A DNA stretch of 64,000 bases from Agelas oroides. Lineage: Eukaryota; Porifera; Demospongiae; Agelasida; Agelasidae. The position numbers were made by a program, and so were the translations under genes. Within the stretch, counting starts at the first letter, position 1. Every line of letters starts with the position of its first letter. Of the stretch, positions 32,991 to 42,659 are shown in pieces. The stretch lies in assembly GCA_949130485.1 (NCBI GenBank), contig OX422194.1:5592699-5656698 (forward strand). The letters run 5' to 3'. The notes beneath the pieces were generated by a model, which worked only from the letters and a program-made list of their open reading frames with translations, ran no database searches and was not told the DNA's origin.

Positions 32991-33758
32991 CCGTAGTGTC
33001 CCGCTAATACGCCCCCTTCGAAAATACGCCCCCCCCCTCTTTTCCGCCAAAGTTCCTGCACAGGGTAGTTTGACTCGTTATAACGCCCCCCGGTGAGCGT
33101 CTTCTGGAACATCAAAACTACACGTGCTTACTATACGTTGCAAGTGCGTTCAGTAAGACTATAGTAGTCGGTGAATCTTTTGTAAGTTTTGTGGCTTTTA
33201 GAAAAGCCGGTTAGATGTTCCAAGTTTTAAGCTGCTAGTTTAGCAAACAGGTTTATCAGTCTGTCAAGGTGTTTTTGTTTCCCTCTGAAGATGTACACGC
33301 ACGGAACCACGAGTCCTTTCCCATCAACTTCAGAACGTCTTCTGTCACCATTGACGATGCAAGTCATCTCGCTGCCACTCTTGTGCAAGAAATACCAGCA
33401 GACTCTGGAAATTTCCCGTGGTACATGACCGACAGTGTTGCCGTTCTTGAGGACAGCTACAGCGAAGTCGTCGTGAATGTTATTGACCTTGCGTTGAACT
33501 GGCAGCTCTTCTCCGATGTAGGGAGACCACGCAGCTTTGTAAACGTGATGTCCGCGAACAGTACTCTCGATCCTGAAAGTCGTCGCCATAGTTAGTTGGA
33601 AGTGTCCTAATTGCGTACATAGCACTTGCGTAAAATCTTTTGGGGGGGGGCTTATAGTCGAGACTAATTGCATCCTCGAATATAAGCCCCCCCCCCCCCC
33701 CCACTTTAGGCGGGATGTAGTGTACAAAATGGGGGGGCGTATTAACGGGACACTACGG
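32991..33758. mobile_element. TA-flanked transposon carrying a HIRAN-like ORF
   Basis: The ends CCGTAGTGTCCCGCTAATAC and GTATTAACGGGACACTACGG are inverted repeats of about 26 bases flanked by TA. Runs of C and G lie just inside both ends. Almost the entire interior on the minus strand is one reading frame (next entry) and there is no transposase, so it is a non-autonomous element with a passenger gene. Confidence 0.75.
33227..33592 (-). CDS. HIRAN-like small protein within a transposon
   Basis: 121 codons from ATG at 33592, intact. It reads MATTFRIESTVRGHHVYKAA, then WSPYIGEELPVQRKVNNIHD, DFAVAVLKNGNTVGHVPREI, and CWYFLHKSG, ending GLVVPCVYIFRG and a basic helix. The series Tyr-x4-Trp-x-Pro-x-Ile-Gly-Glu, Glu/Lys-x-Asn-x2-His-Asp-x2-Ala-Val-Ala-Val and Gly-His-Val-Pro-Arg-x-Ile-Ser is the pattern of HIRAN-type domains, which in HLTF bind DNA 3' ends; a free-standing version is abundant in cnidarian and sponge genomes. 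The GGVEVPC-like end is present as GLVVPC. The start is chosen at the Met that opens the conserved block; the frame remains open upstream. Function in this element is unknown; binding of DNA ends is only an idea. Confidence 0.65.
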   Translation of the reverse strand, partial: TMATTFRIESTVRGHHVYKAAWSPYIGEELPVQRKVNNIHDDFAVAVLKNGNTVGHVPREISRVCWYFLHKSGSEMTCIVNGDRRRSEVDGKGLVVPCVYIFRGKQKHLDRLINLFAKLAA

Positions 33759-34301
33759 TACTACGATATACCAGCAAATATGTCACCGATAAATGACTAA
33801 ACAGGGCCATCGGAAGCGGGTCGTTTGGGGCGGCCAAGGCCTCCCCATAAGCCTTTGAACTTCGAACCTTGAATAATTTCAACGGGGAATGCTGATCGCA
33901 GATAACACTGTGAAAGTCCACAAAAGCCTTCTTTCACCTCTCCCAAACGTGAGTTTGATAATTCGGTGATGGTCAAGCGCTCGTTTCAATGGTATGATAG
34001 ATGGTCGCACGAGGACCAAGACCTTTTTTCCGCGTGTAGTTGCTTACCGAAATAATCAGCTGCTGTCCGCTCGTTGCCATGCTGGAGCAGACATTCTGAA
34101 CAGACTTCTCGTGATGCCGGCTATCAATGTCGCGAGTGTGAGTTTGTTCAACAGTTCAGTGGTGCTCGATGTATCAAGACGCTCAACGATGTCTCAGCTG
34201 CGTCTGAACTGGTATGGCGAAGGCGGACCCGAGCGCGAAGCGCGAGGGTCTGGTCGCAAGCCAATATTAGGGTTCGCAACTTGGAATACGAAAGCACTGC
34301 A

Positions 34302-35363
34302 ATGAACAATTTCATGAGCTCGGTGAAACACTGTATTCAAGTCCTAATCGTGGGTGCACAATGCGTTGACTGGAGCCGTAAGTTTTCCGACAGTGACGTA
34401 ATGAAAAATTTTCGTTTTCGGTCAAATTTTAGTCACGAAACATTTCAAGGCTCACGTTTCTCTAAGCTGTAGCTAGTAAAAGCGTAGAAAGTTGCTGTTG
34501 TTTTTTTGCTTTAGGGAACATTTGTGATGATATTTCAAGAGTGAAAGTGACTGCCGACCTACTGCGTCAATTTCCGGAGCTGTGGTGGTTCCTACGGGAT
34601 TCCAAGTCCAAGTGAGTTTGATCCTGCGCTACTTTGATATAAACTGTAGCCAGCCTAAGCTTACTTTTGAGCGTAGTTGATTTTGTGTGTCACTTGAAAA
34701 GTCACCTGAACCGGATGCCCTATATTTTCTGTACTTAATGCATGGGAAAAGGGGCGGGGACGCCGCTTGTACACGAGTTCTGCATAGATTCACTTGCGCG
34801 CGGTATCAGCAGTTTCAGTCCGTAGGGACCTTTAAAACAAGGGTAGTTTGATGCCTCTACTATTACAAAAGTCACCTACATTTTCATACCTTTGATTCCT
34901 GAATGCGTATGCCCTTCCCAAAGGTTATTTTGTATGATAGCGGCACTCTTGTGAAGCTCAACGGTAAAAAAAAGGATTATTAGATGTACTTTTGATGTTT
35001 GTAGCATGTTTCCAGTAGCCAAAGGTTGGATATTGCTCAAGTGCTTTGAGTACATGGATGGACGAGATGTAGACATTGAGCCTGTTTGATATGACTAGCT
35101 TGTACAAGTTTCCAGTAAAGTGCATGACTGGGGGATTCAGTAGAATAGCTGACTGTATATGCTGGTCATCCATCTGGTTAGACTGTATACATACATACAG
35201 GTAGTAGAAAATAAAGAGTAATATGCAGTTCATAAGACTTGCTATCTTATTTATACCTTGTAGGTGGCTACAGCAAGAATACTGCTTCCTGGAGTTCTGT
35301 TGCAGCAGGCACTCTTTCCTGATCTTGAATGCATGTGCTGTTCAAAATACTCTTCATGCCTAA
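34302..35363 (+). CDS. Candidate small three-exon nested gene
   Basis: Exons 34302-34377, 34515-34611 and 35264-35363 join through GTAAGT/TTTAG and GTGAGT/TTGTAG introns in matching phases (1, then 2) to give exactly 90 codons and a TAA. The product starts MNNFMSSVKHCIQVLIVG, continues NICDDISRVKVTADLLRQF with PELWWFLRDSKSKW, and ends HSFLILNACAVQNTLHA. The first exon is open for about 80 codons upstream and lies in a CpG-rich stretch (33800-34480) that could be a promoter, so the true start may be further left. No domain is recognised. The intron phase agreement is the main support; chance cannot be ruled out. Confidence 0.3.
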
Positions 35364-35984
35364 ATCAACATATTGTGTTTATTTATGCAGGCACTGTTCA
35401 TGTCTCAGTTGTTACATCTAATATATGTATCATCCACTCGATGGAGGGTGGAAGTTTGTGAAGACAAAAGCGTTATTGAAAGTAGAATATAGAGTAACCG
35501 TGGATTATCACCTTTCTCGTCCCCCTCCTTCTCGCTACACCGAAATTAGCACTAAATACTCATTTCTGTACTGCGCATCGCAGGAAACACGTAATCCCAA
35601 TTTTCTGCGTAGGTGGGCATTTTTGCCAACATTTGCATGCGTGTTTATCGCGCGAAGTGAAGAAGACTTGGAAAAAGTTACTGTACGATCTGAATTCAGT
35701 ACCTGGCGGGTAGTCCTGGCAGTTACTTTTGGAACATTATAAGAAGAAAATTTTTTTTCGATTGTGAACCCTACCAATATTGCGTTTTGTACGGTAGGAA
35801 TTGAAAAGAGTGTAATTGCAGAGGGATACGTAGAGGAAGTGATCAAAGTTCGGACACCAGGTATTATCGGACGGTACAACTGCCTTCTCACTGACAGCAG
35901 CACAGGTCTCGCATGCCCTTGAGGTTGCTCACGTTGAGCGTTAGCAACTGCGGTATCACGGTCCTTGACAACCCTCGGGATCGC
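35364..35984. other. No clear gene; one pogo-like end
   Basis: A 105-codon plus-strand frame (35425-35742) and its minus-strand shadow show no domain. At about 35833 TAGAGGAAGTGATCAAAGTT with TTCGGACACC repeats the terminus of the 17757-18561 element, a solitary end of that family. Confidence 0.5.
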
Positions 35985-36262
35985 TTACACAAACGGGATC
36001 GTCTAAGTTCACATAGCTCCATGAGGTTACGTCATAAAACATCACATGGGAGTTCCCCGTGCCCACCGAATAATCGCGATAACCCTCTTTCTACGTAATT
36101 TAACTTAACTAAAAATTGTTCAGAACTAGCATGCATTCAGAGAGTATGCAGCATATCAAGGTAAAAGAGACCAAGTAAGCATAATATCAGTAAGGTGAAG
36201 TAGTCAGGATGAAGGTATATATTCGTGGCAGTTGTTGAGGGGGGAAATCGACTGTACAGGAC
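35985..36262. repeat. Three-copy repeat, unit 1
   Basis: It contains GGATCGTCTAAGTTCACATA, TTATTCGGTGG-type sequence and GCATTCAGAGAGTATGCAGC. It is repeated inverted at 38048-38312 and directly at 38398-38605. Units 1 and 2 form a 270-bp inverted repeat around 1.8 kb of unclassified DNA. Confidence 0.75.
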
Positions 36263-38047
36263 AGAGCTATAGCCTCAAATATAAGGCTGAGTACAGCATA
36301 CTTGGTAAAGATGATCATATGAGAGTACAATCAAATGAATACATGAAATTTCTACCTTCTCCACTGACTACTTATGTTGCTTACTTGATTCTATTACACT
36401 TGACATGCTAAATTCTCACTCAATGATACCGTCTGTGTCACTGCATACACAGCCAGCCAGGCTCAGCCTCATACTACAAGCCCAAGACCGTGTCACACAA
36501 GTATACCAATCATTACTTTATCACACTTGTATGTTTGAAATCAGCCTTGTTGCCAAGCTCCCGCCCAGCTTTCTGTCAGCACTGCAAGTGATGGAAAGCT
36601 AAGTAAAGAAGGCCCGGAAATGCTCAACTTGTGTATGCACTCCCCTCTCTTCACCAACAAAGCGACTACACAAATGCACACAAGTTCTAATACCACTATT
36701 AGATCACCAAGAAATAGACTAGAGGAAGCTTCTCCCACACCCCTGAGCCCTGGAGGAGTACTAGGAAATGGCTTTTGTTAAAGACCACCTAAAAAATTAA
36801 AAATACAGTTATAGGTTTTACCTCTCAGATTGCATCACAAACAATCTCAGAGCACCTAAAACCCAAATTTTTGTTGAGGAGCATGCCCCCAGAGCCCCTA
36901 GACAATGCTTCAAACAGCTTCCCCCAAAAACTCAAAAGAACCCTCTCCTCTCAAACATGAGGGGACAGACTGCACACAACAGACCTTCCTCTATAGCAAC
37001 CCTCTTGGAGAAAAAGGAGACATCCTATATTTGATGACAAGCGTCCTGGGTGTATGTTCCAACTCTCACTTCAAGTGTCAGGCATCCCATGACCCATTTG
37101 CTGCCCTGTGATCTCTATCTGTGCTGTTCTGGATGGGGCTTAACAGATACTTCCATCACTTATTCACTTGATGAAATTGTCTGAGTCTGTATTTATGAAC
37201 TCCGTCTGCTGAGAAAAGTTGTGATAGTGATTGCATGATTAGAAATCAGAAGTCTGGCTGAACTCTTCATTGAATCTTGCATCCTCGTGCAAATTTATTC
37301 AGTGATCAGTCCCTCAAGGTGCATGGATCGTATATTTATAGGCTTTCTTTAGCCTTGTACCCAGGCTCTCTCAACACGAGGCTATGTTCACCTATTTGAA
37401 ACAGTCTCAGACTTCACCATGCCAAACCATCCCTTACCATTTCTCTCAGAACATCAACCCTCCTTCTCCTAATTTACATTTTAGTTGATGTAATTTGTGA
37501 ATCAAGACTTGTTGTGTATGCTACACTGATATAATGGTCGTCATGGGACCAGCATTTATTTTTTATTTGCTGTTTCAGGCAGGTGGTTACTTTATACTGG
37601 TCATTTTGCACAATTAGTACAACTGGGACCAGGAGTAGTGGCCGTAACAAACAAGAACTGGCTGTCTTTAACATGCAGCGACCACTATAGACAGGTTTCA
37701 CTCTAGTGACAATACATTGAGTGAGAATGCAGCATATCAACTAGTAAGCGGTAGAATATGTCAAAGGAGAAGGTACACATTCTACAAAGAGTTTGAGTGC
37801 AGCAGAGTTAGTTAGCTTGCAGTACATGCCAATATTAAATGCACACTGTCACTGCTCAGTTTGGCCTGGGCTTGCTACGGAACGATGCACACAAATGATC
37901 AAAAAGTAATTCGTGTGGAATAGTAAACCTTTTACAAGCCTTTGCTGCCCAATAGAGCACAAATTTAGGGCTCAAAAACAGACTGTACCTTCAAATGGTC
38001 ATCTCAGTTGATCCAACATGCCTCTTATGGAGGGTTAGCTCTGAGCT

Positions 38048-38312
38048 GTACAATCCATTCTCCCTCCCAGCTGCCACGAATATACACCTTCATCCTGACT
38101 ACTTTATCTTACTGATATTTTCCTTACTTGTTCTCTTTTTCCTTGATATGCTGCATACTCTCTGAATGCATGCTAGTTCAGAACAATTTTTGGTTAAGTT
38201 AAATTACGTAGAAAGAGGGTTATCGCGATTATTCGGTGGGCACGGGGAACTCCCATGTGATGTTTTAATGACGTAACCTCATGGAGCTATGTGAACTTAG
38301 ACGATCCCATTA
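38048..38312. repeat. Three-copy repeat, unit 2 (inverted)
   Basis: The inverse of unit 1, about 85-90 percent identical by eye, including CTGCATACTCTCTGAATGC and GGGTTATCGCGATTATTCGG. Confidence 0.75.
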
Positions 38313-38397
38313 CGCAATGGTTCCTGTTAGATACGAATCTCGTTATGTACAGACTTGCTCATGAGAAAAAAATTACGGGTTTACCCCAAATTTAGAT

Positions 38398-38605
38398 TTT
38401 AACCCTCTCCCTACGAGATTTAACTTACACCGAATTTCTGCCTGCAAGCATGCATTCAGAGAGTATGCAGCACATCAAGGGAGAAGAGAACAAGTAAGCA
38501 TGGTATCAGTATAGCATTAAAACTAGTCAGTATTGAATATCAGAAAAGGGATGCATTTCTGGCAGCTGTGTAGCTAGGGGGAAACAGACTGACATTTCAG
38601 AGCAG
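38398..38605. repeat. Three-copy repeat, unit 3 (direct)
   Basis: Starts TTTAACCCTCTCCCTACGAG and shares GCATTCAGAGAGTATGCAGC and the following AAGGGAGAAGAGAACAAGTA with unit 1. Only about 90 bases from unit 2, so units 2 and 3 form a tight inverted pair. Confidence 0.7.
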
Positions 38606-38891
38606 CCTCCAGCAGCACTGAAGAAAGCTTGAATTCTATTTCTATCCATGAGCCTTGACTGGTCAACACTCTTGTGTTTGGTGCACAATTAGTAAACCTG
38701 CTGTGCAATGCTGTGGTGTGCATTTGTGCACTACGTTGCTGTACACTGCAATCTAACTATGCACCAAGGATCAAACATTGTTGAAATTGTCGACGCTGTG
38801 TGCTGAAATCAGTGTCCGAGCATTAATTCCTCTATCTGTAAATTTGACGAAGTCCTTACATTTGTGTAATCCATGCATGTGACAAATTTTT

Positions 38892-39428
38892 TCAAACGCG
38901 GAGGGAAAACTGCGTAAACATTCGGCGATACCACAAGACTGTAGCTGAGGTACGTGGTACCTGGTGTACCAAAAATGACGCCCGCGCATTGTTTCCTGTT
39001 GGCGCTAGAAGCGATAAAATGGCCGTCCAAAAAACATCAATATTCGGAAAAGTGTATGTATTTTCAGACACTGTTGTTTGTGCCTTCTCTGAAGCTGCTT
39101 TTGGAGAAATTTTAGCATCGATACGATGCCCCAAGACCTCCCCAATTCGCAATATATTTTGGTAGCGGTAGCTGCTTTGAACACTCAGGGGCGTAGCTGA
39201 ACATGGACCAGTCCGATCGATCAATAATCGGACGGTGAAATTTGTCATTTCTTGCTGTGTTGTCTCCAAACAAGTTGAAGTCTCCACCATATTAGCATCA
39301 GTAGAATCTACAGGCTCTTGGCTACATGCTGGTACTTGTCCGGAGTTTGTGCGTTGAGTAGTTCTCGAGATATAAATATATTTCATGTTTCTTTCCATAA
39401 AGTACGCTGGTTGATTTATGTGCAGCAT
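38892..39428 (-). other. Unrecognised 178-codon reading frame
   Basis: The longest minus-strand frame not explained by another feature. It begins MLHINQPAYFMERNMKYIYI and includes EVLGHRIDAKISPKAASEKA. The part around 39020-39240 contains CAATATTCGG and AATAATCGGACGG motifs like those of pogo-type ends nearby, so it may be transposon-derived. No domain is recognised and coding status is doubtful. Confidence 0.25.
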
Positions 39429-39468
39429 AAATAGGTGAGTTCAAACGATATCGTGCAATATTTGCAAT

Positions 39469-39567
39469 ACCACAGTGGACAGGGATTTATGACCATAATT
39501 TGGCATAAACAACCCTCGCCCTCGGGCTCGGGTGATTTACGGACTATAAATCCCTTTCTACTGTGGT
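39469..39567. repeat. Hairpin with ACCACAGTGGACAGGG arms
   Basis: ACCACAGTGGACAGGGATTT and the inverse AAATCCCTTTCTACTGTGGT flank a centre containing CTCGCCCTCGGGCTCGGG. Two solitary GCGAGC-type ends follow at 39591-39616 and 39646-39667. Confidence 0.65.
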
Positions 39568-39734
39568 TTATCTATCATTTTCACCACAAGTGTGGGGCTC
39601 GCTGCGCTCGCCCCAATCAGAGAAATTCCACCGTTAAACCCACAAGTGTGGGATGCTCGCCCCAATTATTTATAGCTGAGCTGAAGTGTTCAGATAACAA
39701 ATAATCGAAGTTCAGATTATTGAGGTTAGACTGT

Positions 39735-40110
39735 GGCATGGCTATTCATACTAGAATTGGTACTTTTTTGGCAATATAGGATGCATGAATTAGAATTAGT
39801 ACACAATTTAATTAGTGTTTACTGAGTAGATCATTGTTCAGAGTACATTGTTGCTTTTATGAGTTTGGATTCGTCCACAGCAAGTCTCTAAATACAGTTG
39901 AGACTTTTTCAATGGAGACTTACATGTTGGAGTGCATATAAAACTTGTAATTGTAATTATAAGTTGTTTAGAATAATTGTTTGCATTTGTGTCATCTAAG
40001 GTACATAGCTGCTGCACTCTAAATAAGTTAAATACTTCATCTACACTCATTAGAAACCCTCTTGCCCATAGTAGCGCCCTTAGTAAGGACCTTGCTACTC
40101 CATAAGCACT
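39735..40110. repeat. Dispersed repeat, copy 2 (matches 21165-21440)
   Basis: See 21165-21440. The minus-strand frame at 39838-40176 (begins MAVLSQGFVPVNTPNKQCLG) overlaps its right end. I cannot name a family. Confidence 0.5.
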
Positions 40111-40488
40111 TGCATCACCAAGGCATTGTTTGTTGGGGGTGTTCACTGGCACAAACCCTTGTGACAGAACTGCCATTTCCTCATACCTGGTAGGGTGCTT
40201 GAATTGAACCCAAGAGCCAGAAGTGGTATTGGCCTTCTTCTTGGAAGCTAGAAATCCATAAAATTAGGATTTCCAGCCATTCTCAAGAACAAATCCACAA
40301 CAATTGGCAGCTACTACCATCGATGCCATAAATAAGCAGTAATACATCACATTGCTGCTTAGAGATGCTTGGCAACTATGTGACGTCAAGCATTTCCGAT
40401 GCAGCACATCTCTCACATCATAGGCGTGCACAGCAGTAGACGGTTGGGGGGGAGAAGCATGCACAAAATTTATGATGTACAGCACCAC

Positions 40489-40598
40489 TAGCCTCGTTCC
40501 CAGTCCTCCACCACAGCTATCGTCGCTTGCAGTACGAATAGCACGTTATTCGTACTGCAAGCGACGATAGCTGTGGTTGAGGACTGGGTACGAGGCTA
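40489..40598. mobile_element. Short palindromic MITE, TAGCC family, 110 bp
   Basis: TAGCCTCGTTCCCAGTCCTC to GAGGACTGGGTACGAGGCTA, with the exact 9-base duplication CAGCACCAC (40480-40488 and 40599-40607). The two halves are nearly perfect inverses throughout (TGCAGTACGAATA/TATTCGTACTGCA at the centre), so the whole element is a hairpin. Confidence 0.9.
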
Positions 40599-40926
40599 CA
40601 GCACCACCACTCAGAGTAGAAGCTGAACGTTCGCTTGACGAAGGGACTGAGTGGGTTGTTGGTCGTTCGACGTCTTAGTCTCGCGTAGCCAGACTCTCGC
40701 AGGGAGCTGTTGCTCCTTCAACTGAATCAATGGACTCCCGGGCTACTGCTCCTTTGACTGGATGAGTGGACTTTCTCTATCTTGAGTTACAAAGAATGTC
40801 TGATCTAGCTGTAGATAACGTTACACCACGCCAGACCCCCCCCACCCCCCCCACCTCTCTGGTAAGTGTTGCTCTTCTGAGGGGACACATTTTGCATGTG
40901 TGAAAGCAATATGATTATGTCATACT

Positions 40927-41030
40927 GATTAATTGGAACAAACCTGAGTGTGCAACCGATACAATTTTGTTGTACTGATTAATTGGAACGAGCCTGAGTG
41001 TGCAAGCAATATGGTTAGGTTATACTGCTT
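40927..41030. repeat. 50-bp satellite, first array (2 copies)
   Basis: Units close to GATTAATTGGAACGAGCCTG followed by AGTGTGCAAGCAATATG. It is the same satellite as 41722-41990, separated by about 690 bases of other sequence. Confidence 0.85.
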
Positions 41031-41721
41031 GGATCTATTAAGGCATGTCTGCGCAGTGCAGTGCCTGCATTAAACCACACCCAGTACGTGTGGTTTAACC
41101 GGAAGTGTGGAGTTGCCTAGATTCCAGTTCACAGGAAAACTGGCCAATTGCGTTCGCAGTACGACATCCAATTCCCATTCTGGTGCTGATTTGTGACTTG
41201 AGAATGCGTCCACGAGCTGAAAGCATTGATAAACAACTTCTCGTGAAGATGACTTACACTCAGTCCTTAGATGTATCTCCATTTTAAAATGTGAAGGTAA
41301 GCATTGAATCAGCTATATACATTAGCCCAGGTAGCAGTAGCTTCGTTCAAAAGTTATGCTGCGATTAATGTGCTCAAAGGGTCCATTTAGAGCACATCTC
41401 GCCTTAAAATACTTCTGGCAGCTGTTGTAAAAACAATAGCAACTTCCCTCTCAGTCATTTGAAAGTAGTATATGCGCTGCGCATCGTTTCGTGAGTAGGA
41501 AGTCGTCCACCTTTTGCCACCAAAATTTTCGTGTATGTTGATAGTTTACACATTGCTAAGTAGTGTGGGCGTGGTTTTAAGTCATTACGGATTAAGTGTG
41601 CTGCATAAAAAATTCTCACTAAGTTTTATCCACAATTAAAGCAGTATGCACTTGGCATCTGTGAACAATTTAGTACTTCGTAAGATCTTGGCCAGACCTT
41701 CCATGCCTTAATACACTTGAG

Positions 41722-41990
41722 TGATTAATTGGAATGAGCCCGAGTGTGCAAGCAATAATTATGAGTGTTAATTGGAACGAGCCTGAGTGTGCAAGCAATA
41801 TGATTACATTATACTGATTAATTGGAATGAGCCTGAGTGTGCCAGTAATAATTATGATTGTGTTATACAGATTAATTGGAACGAACCTGAGTGTGCAAGC
41901 AATATGATTACATTATACTGATTAATTGGAACGAGCCTGAGTGTGCAAGCAATATGATTATACTGATTAATTGGAATAAGCCTGAGTAAT
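41722..41990. repeat. 50-bp satellite, second array (about 6 copies)
   Basis: Six imperfect units, GATTAATTGGAAYGARCCTG plus AGTGTGCAAGCAATATGATT, with unit lengths from about 37 to 55 bases. The two arrays were probably one before insertion of 41031-41721. Confidence 0.85.
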
Positions 41991-42150
41991 TACTACTCAT
42001 TCTGTATATGTATGTATACCATAATTATTTTGTTCTGCATGCTAAGCGTAGTTAAGGCCTGGGTCAGCGAAATTCCACGCGCACCGTGCGTACATATCCA
42101 CGGAAACGATTGCACACGGCACGATCTGTCATGTGATTGCGGTTAGTTCT

Positions 42151-42186
42151 ACCATAAATATATGAGACGTCTCATATATTTATGGT
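42151..42186. repeat. Perfect 36-bp palindrome
   Basis: ACCATAAATATATGAGAC followed at once by its exact inverse, centred on GACGTC. No spacer. It could be the fused ends of an excised element or a dyad binding site. Confidence 0.85.
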
Positions 42187-42659
42187 TCTACACGCGGCAC
42201 TGTGATTTGTTTATGTTTGACTGTTGATAAGGACTGTCCATAGCGGTAGACTGATGAAGGCCGACGTTCGATGACATGATTACTAGATGCCCGAGACAGC
42301 TGTACGTGTGTTGCAGGTGTTTCGCTGGTAAACGTTCATATTACCATGTGAAAAAGGTAGGGCGTGGCTACATATCCGTGTGACTTCCAGAGAGATGGCC
42401 GCATAGAGTGTAGACTGTAGTGAATGAAAAAGTCAAATGAGGCGGAAATTAGAGTAAGTTACCCAAAGTCGGACACCATCTAAAGTCGGACATCAACATC
42501 GAAAGTTCGGACCCGTTATCGCAATATTGCACCTGGTACGCCCCTGGACCAGCCAACGTAAGCCCTACTCAAATCTCAGCATCCGGGTTAAACGGAAATT
42601 TCAATAATTGCGCATGCGCAGTAGGTTCCTTCTACCTCGTGTGCTAGAAAGTCCGAAAG

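Noticed and set aside
33994-34305. 103-codon frame starting MIDGRTRTKTFF
   Set aside because: It overlaps the candidate nested gene in another frame, has no splice support, and runs through a self-complementary CGAGCGCGAAGCGCG stretch.
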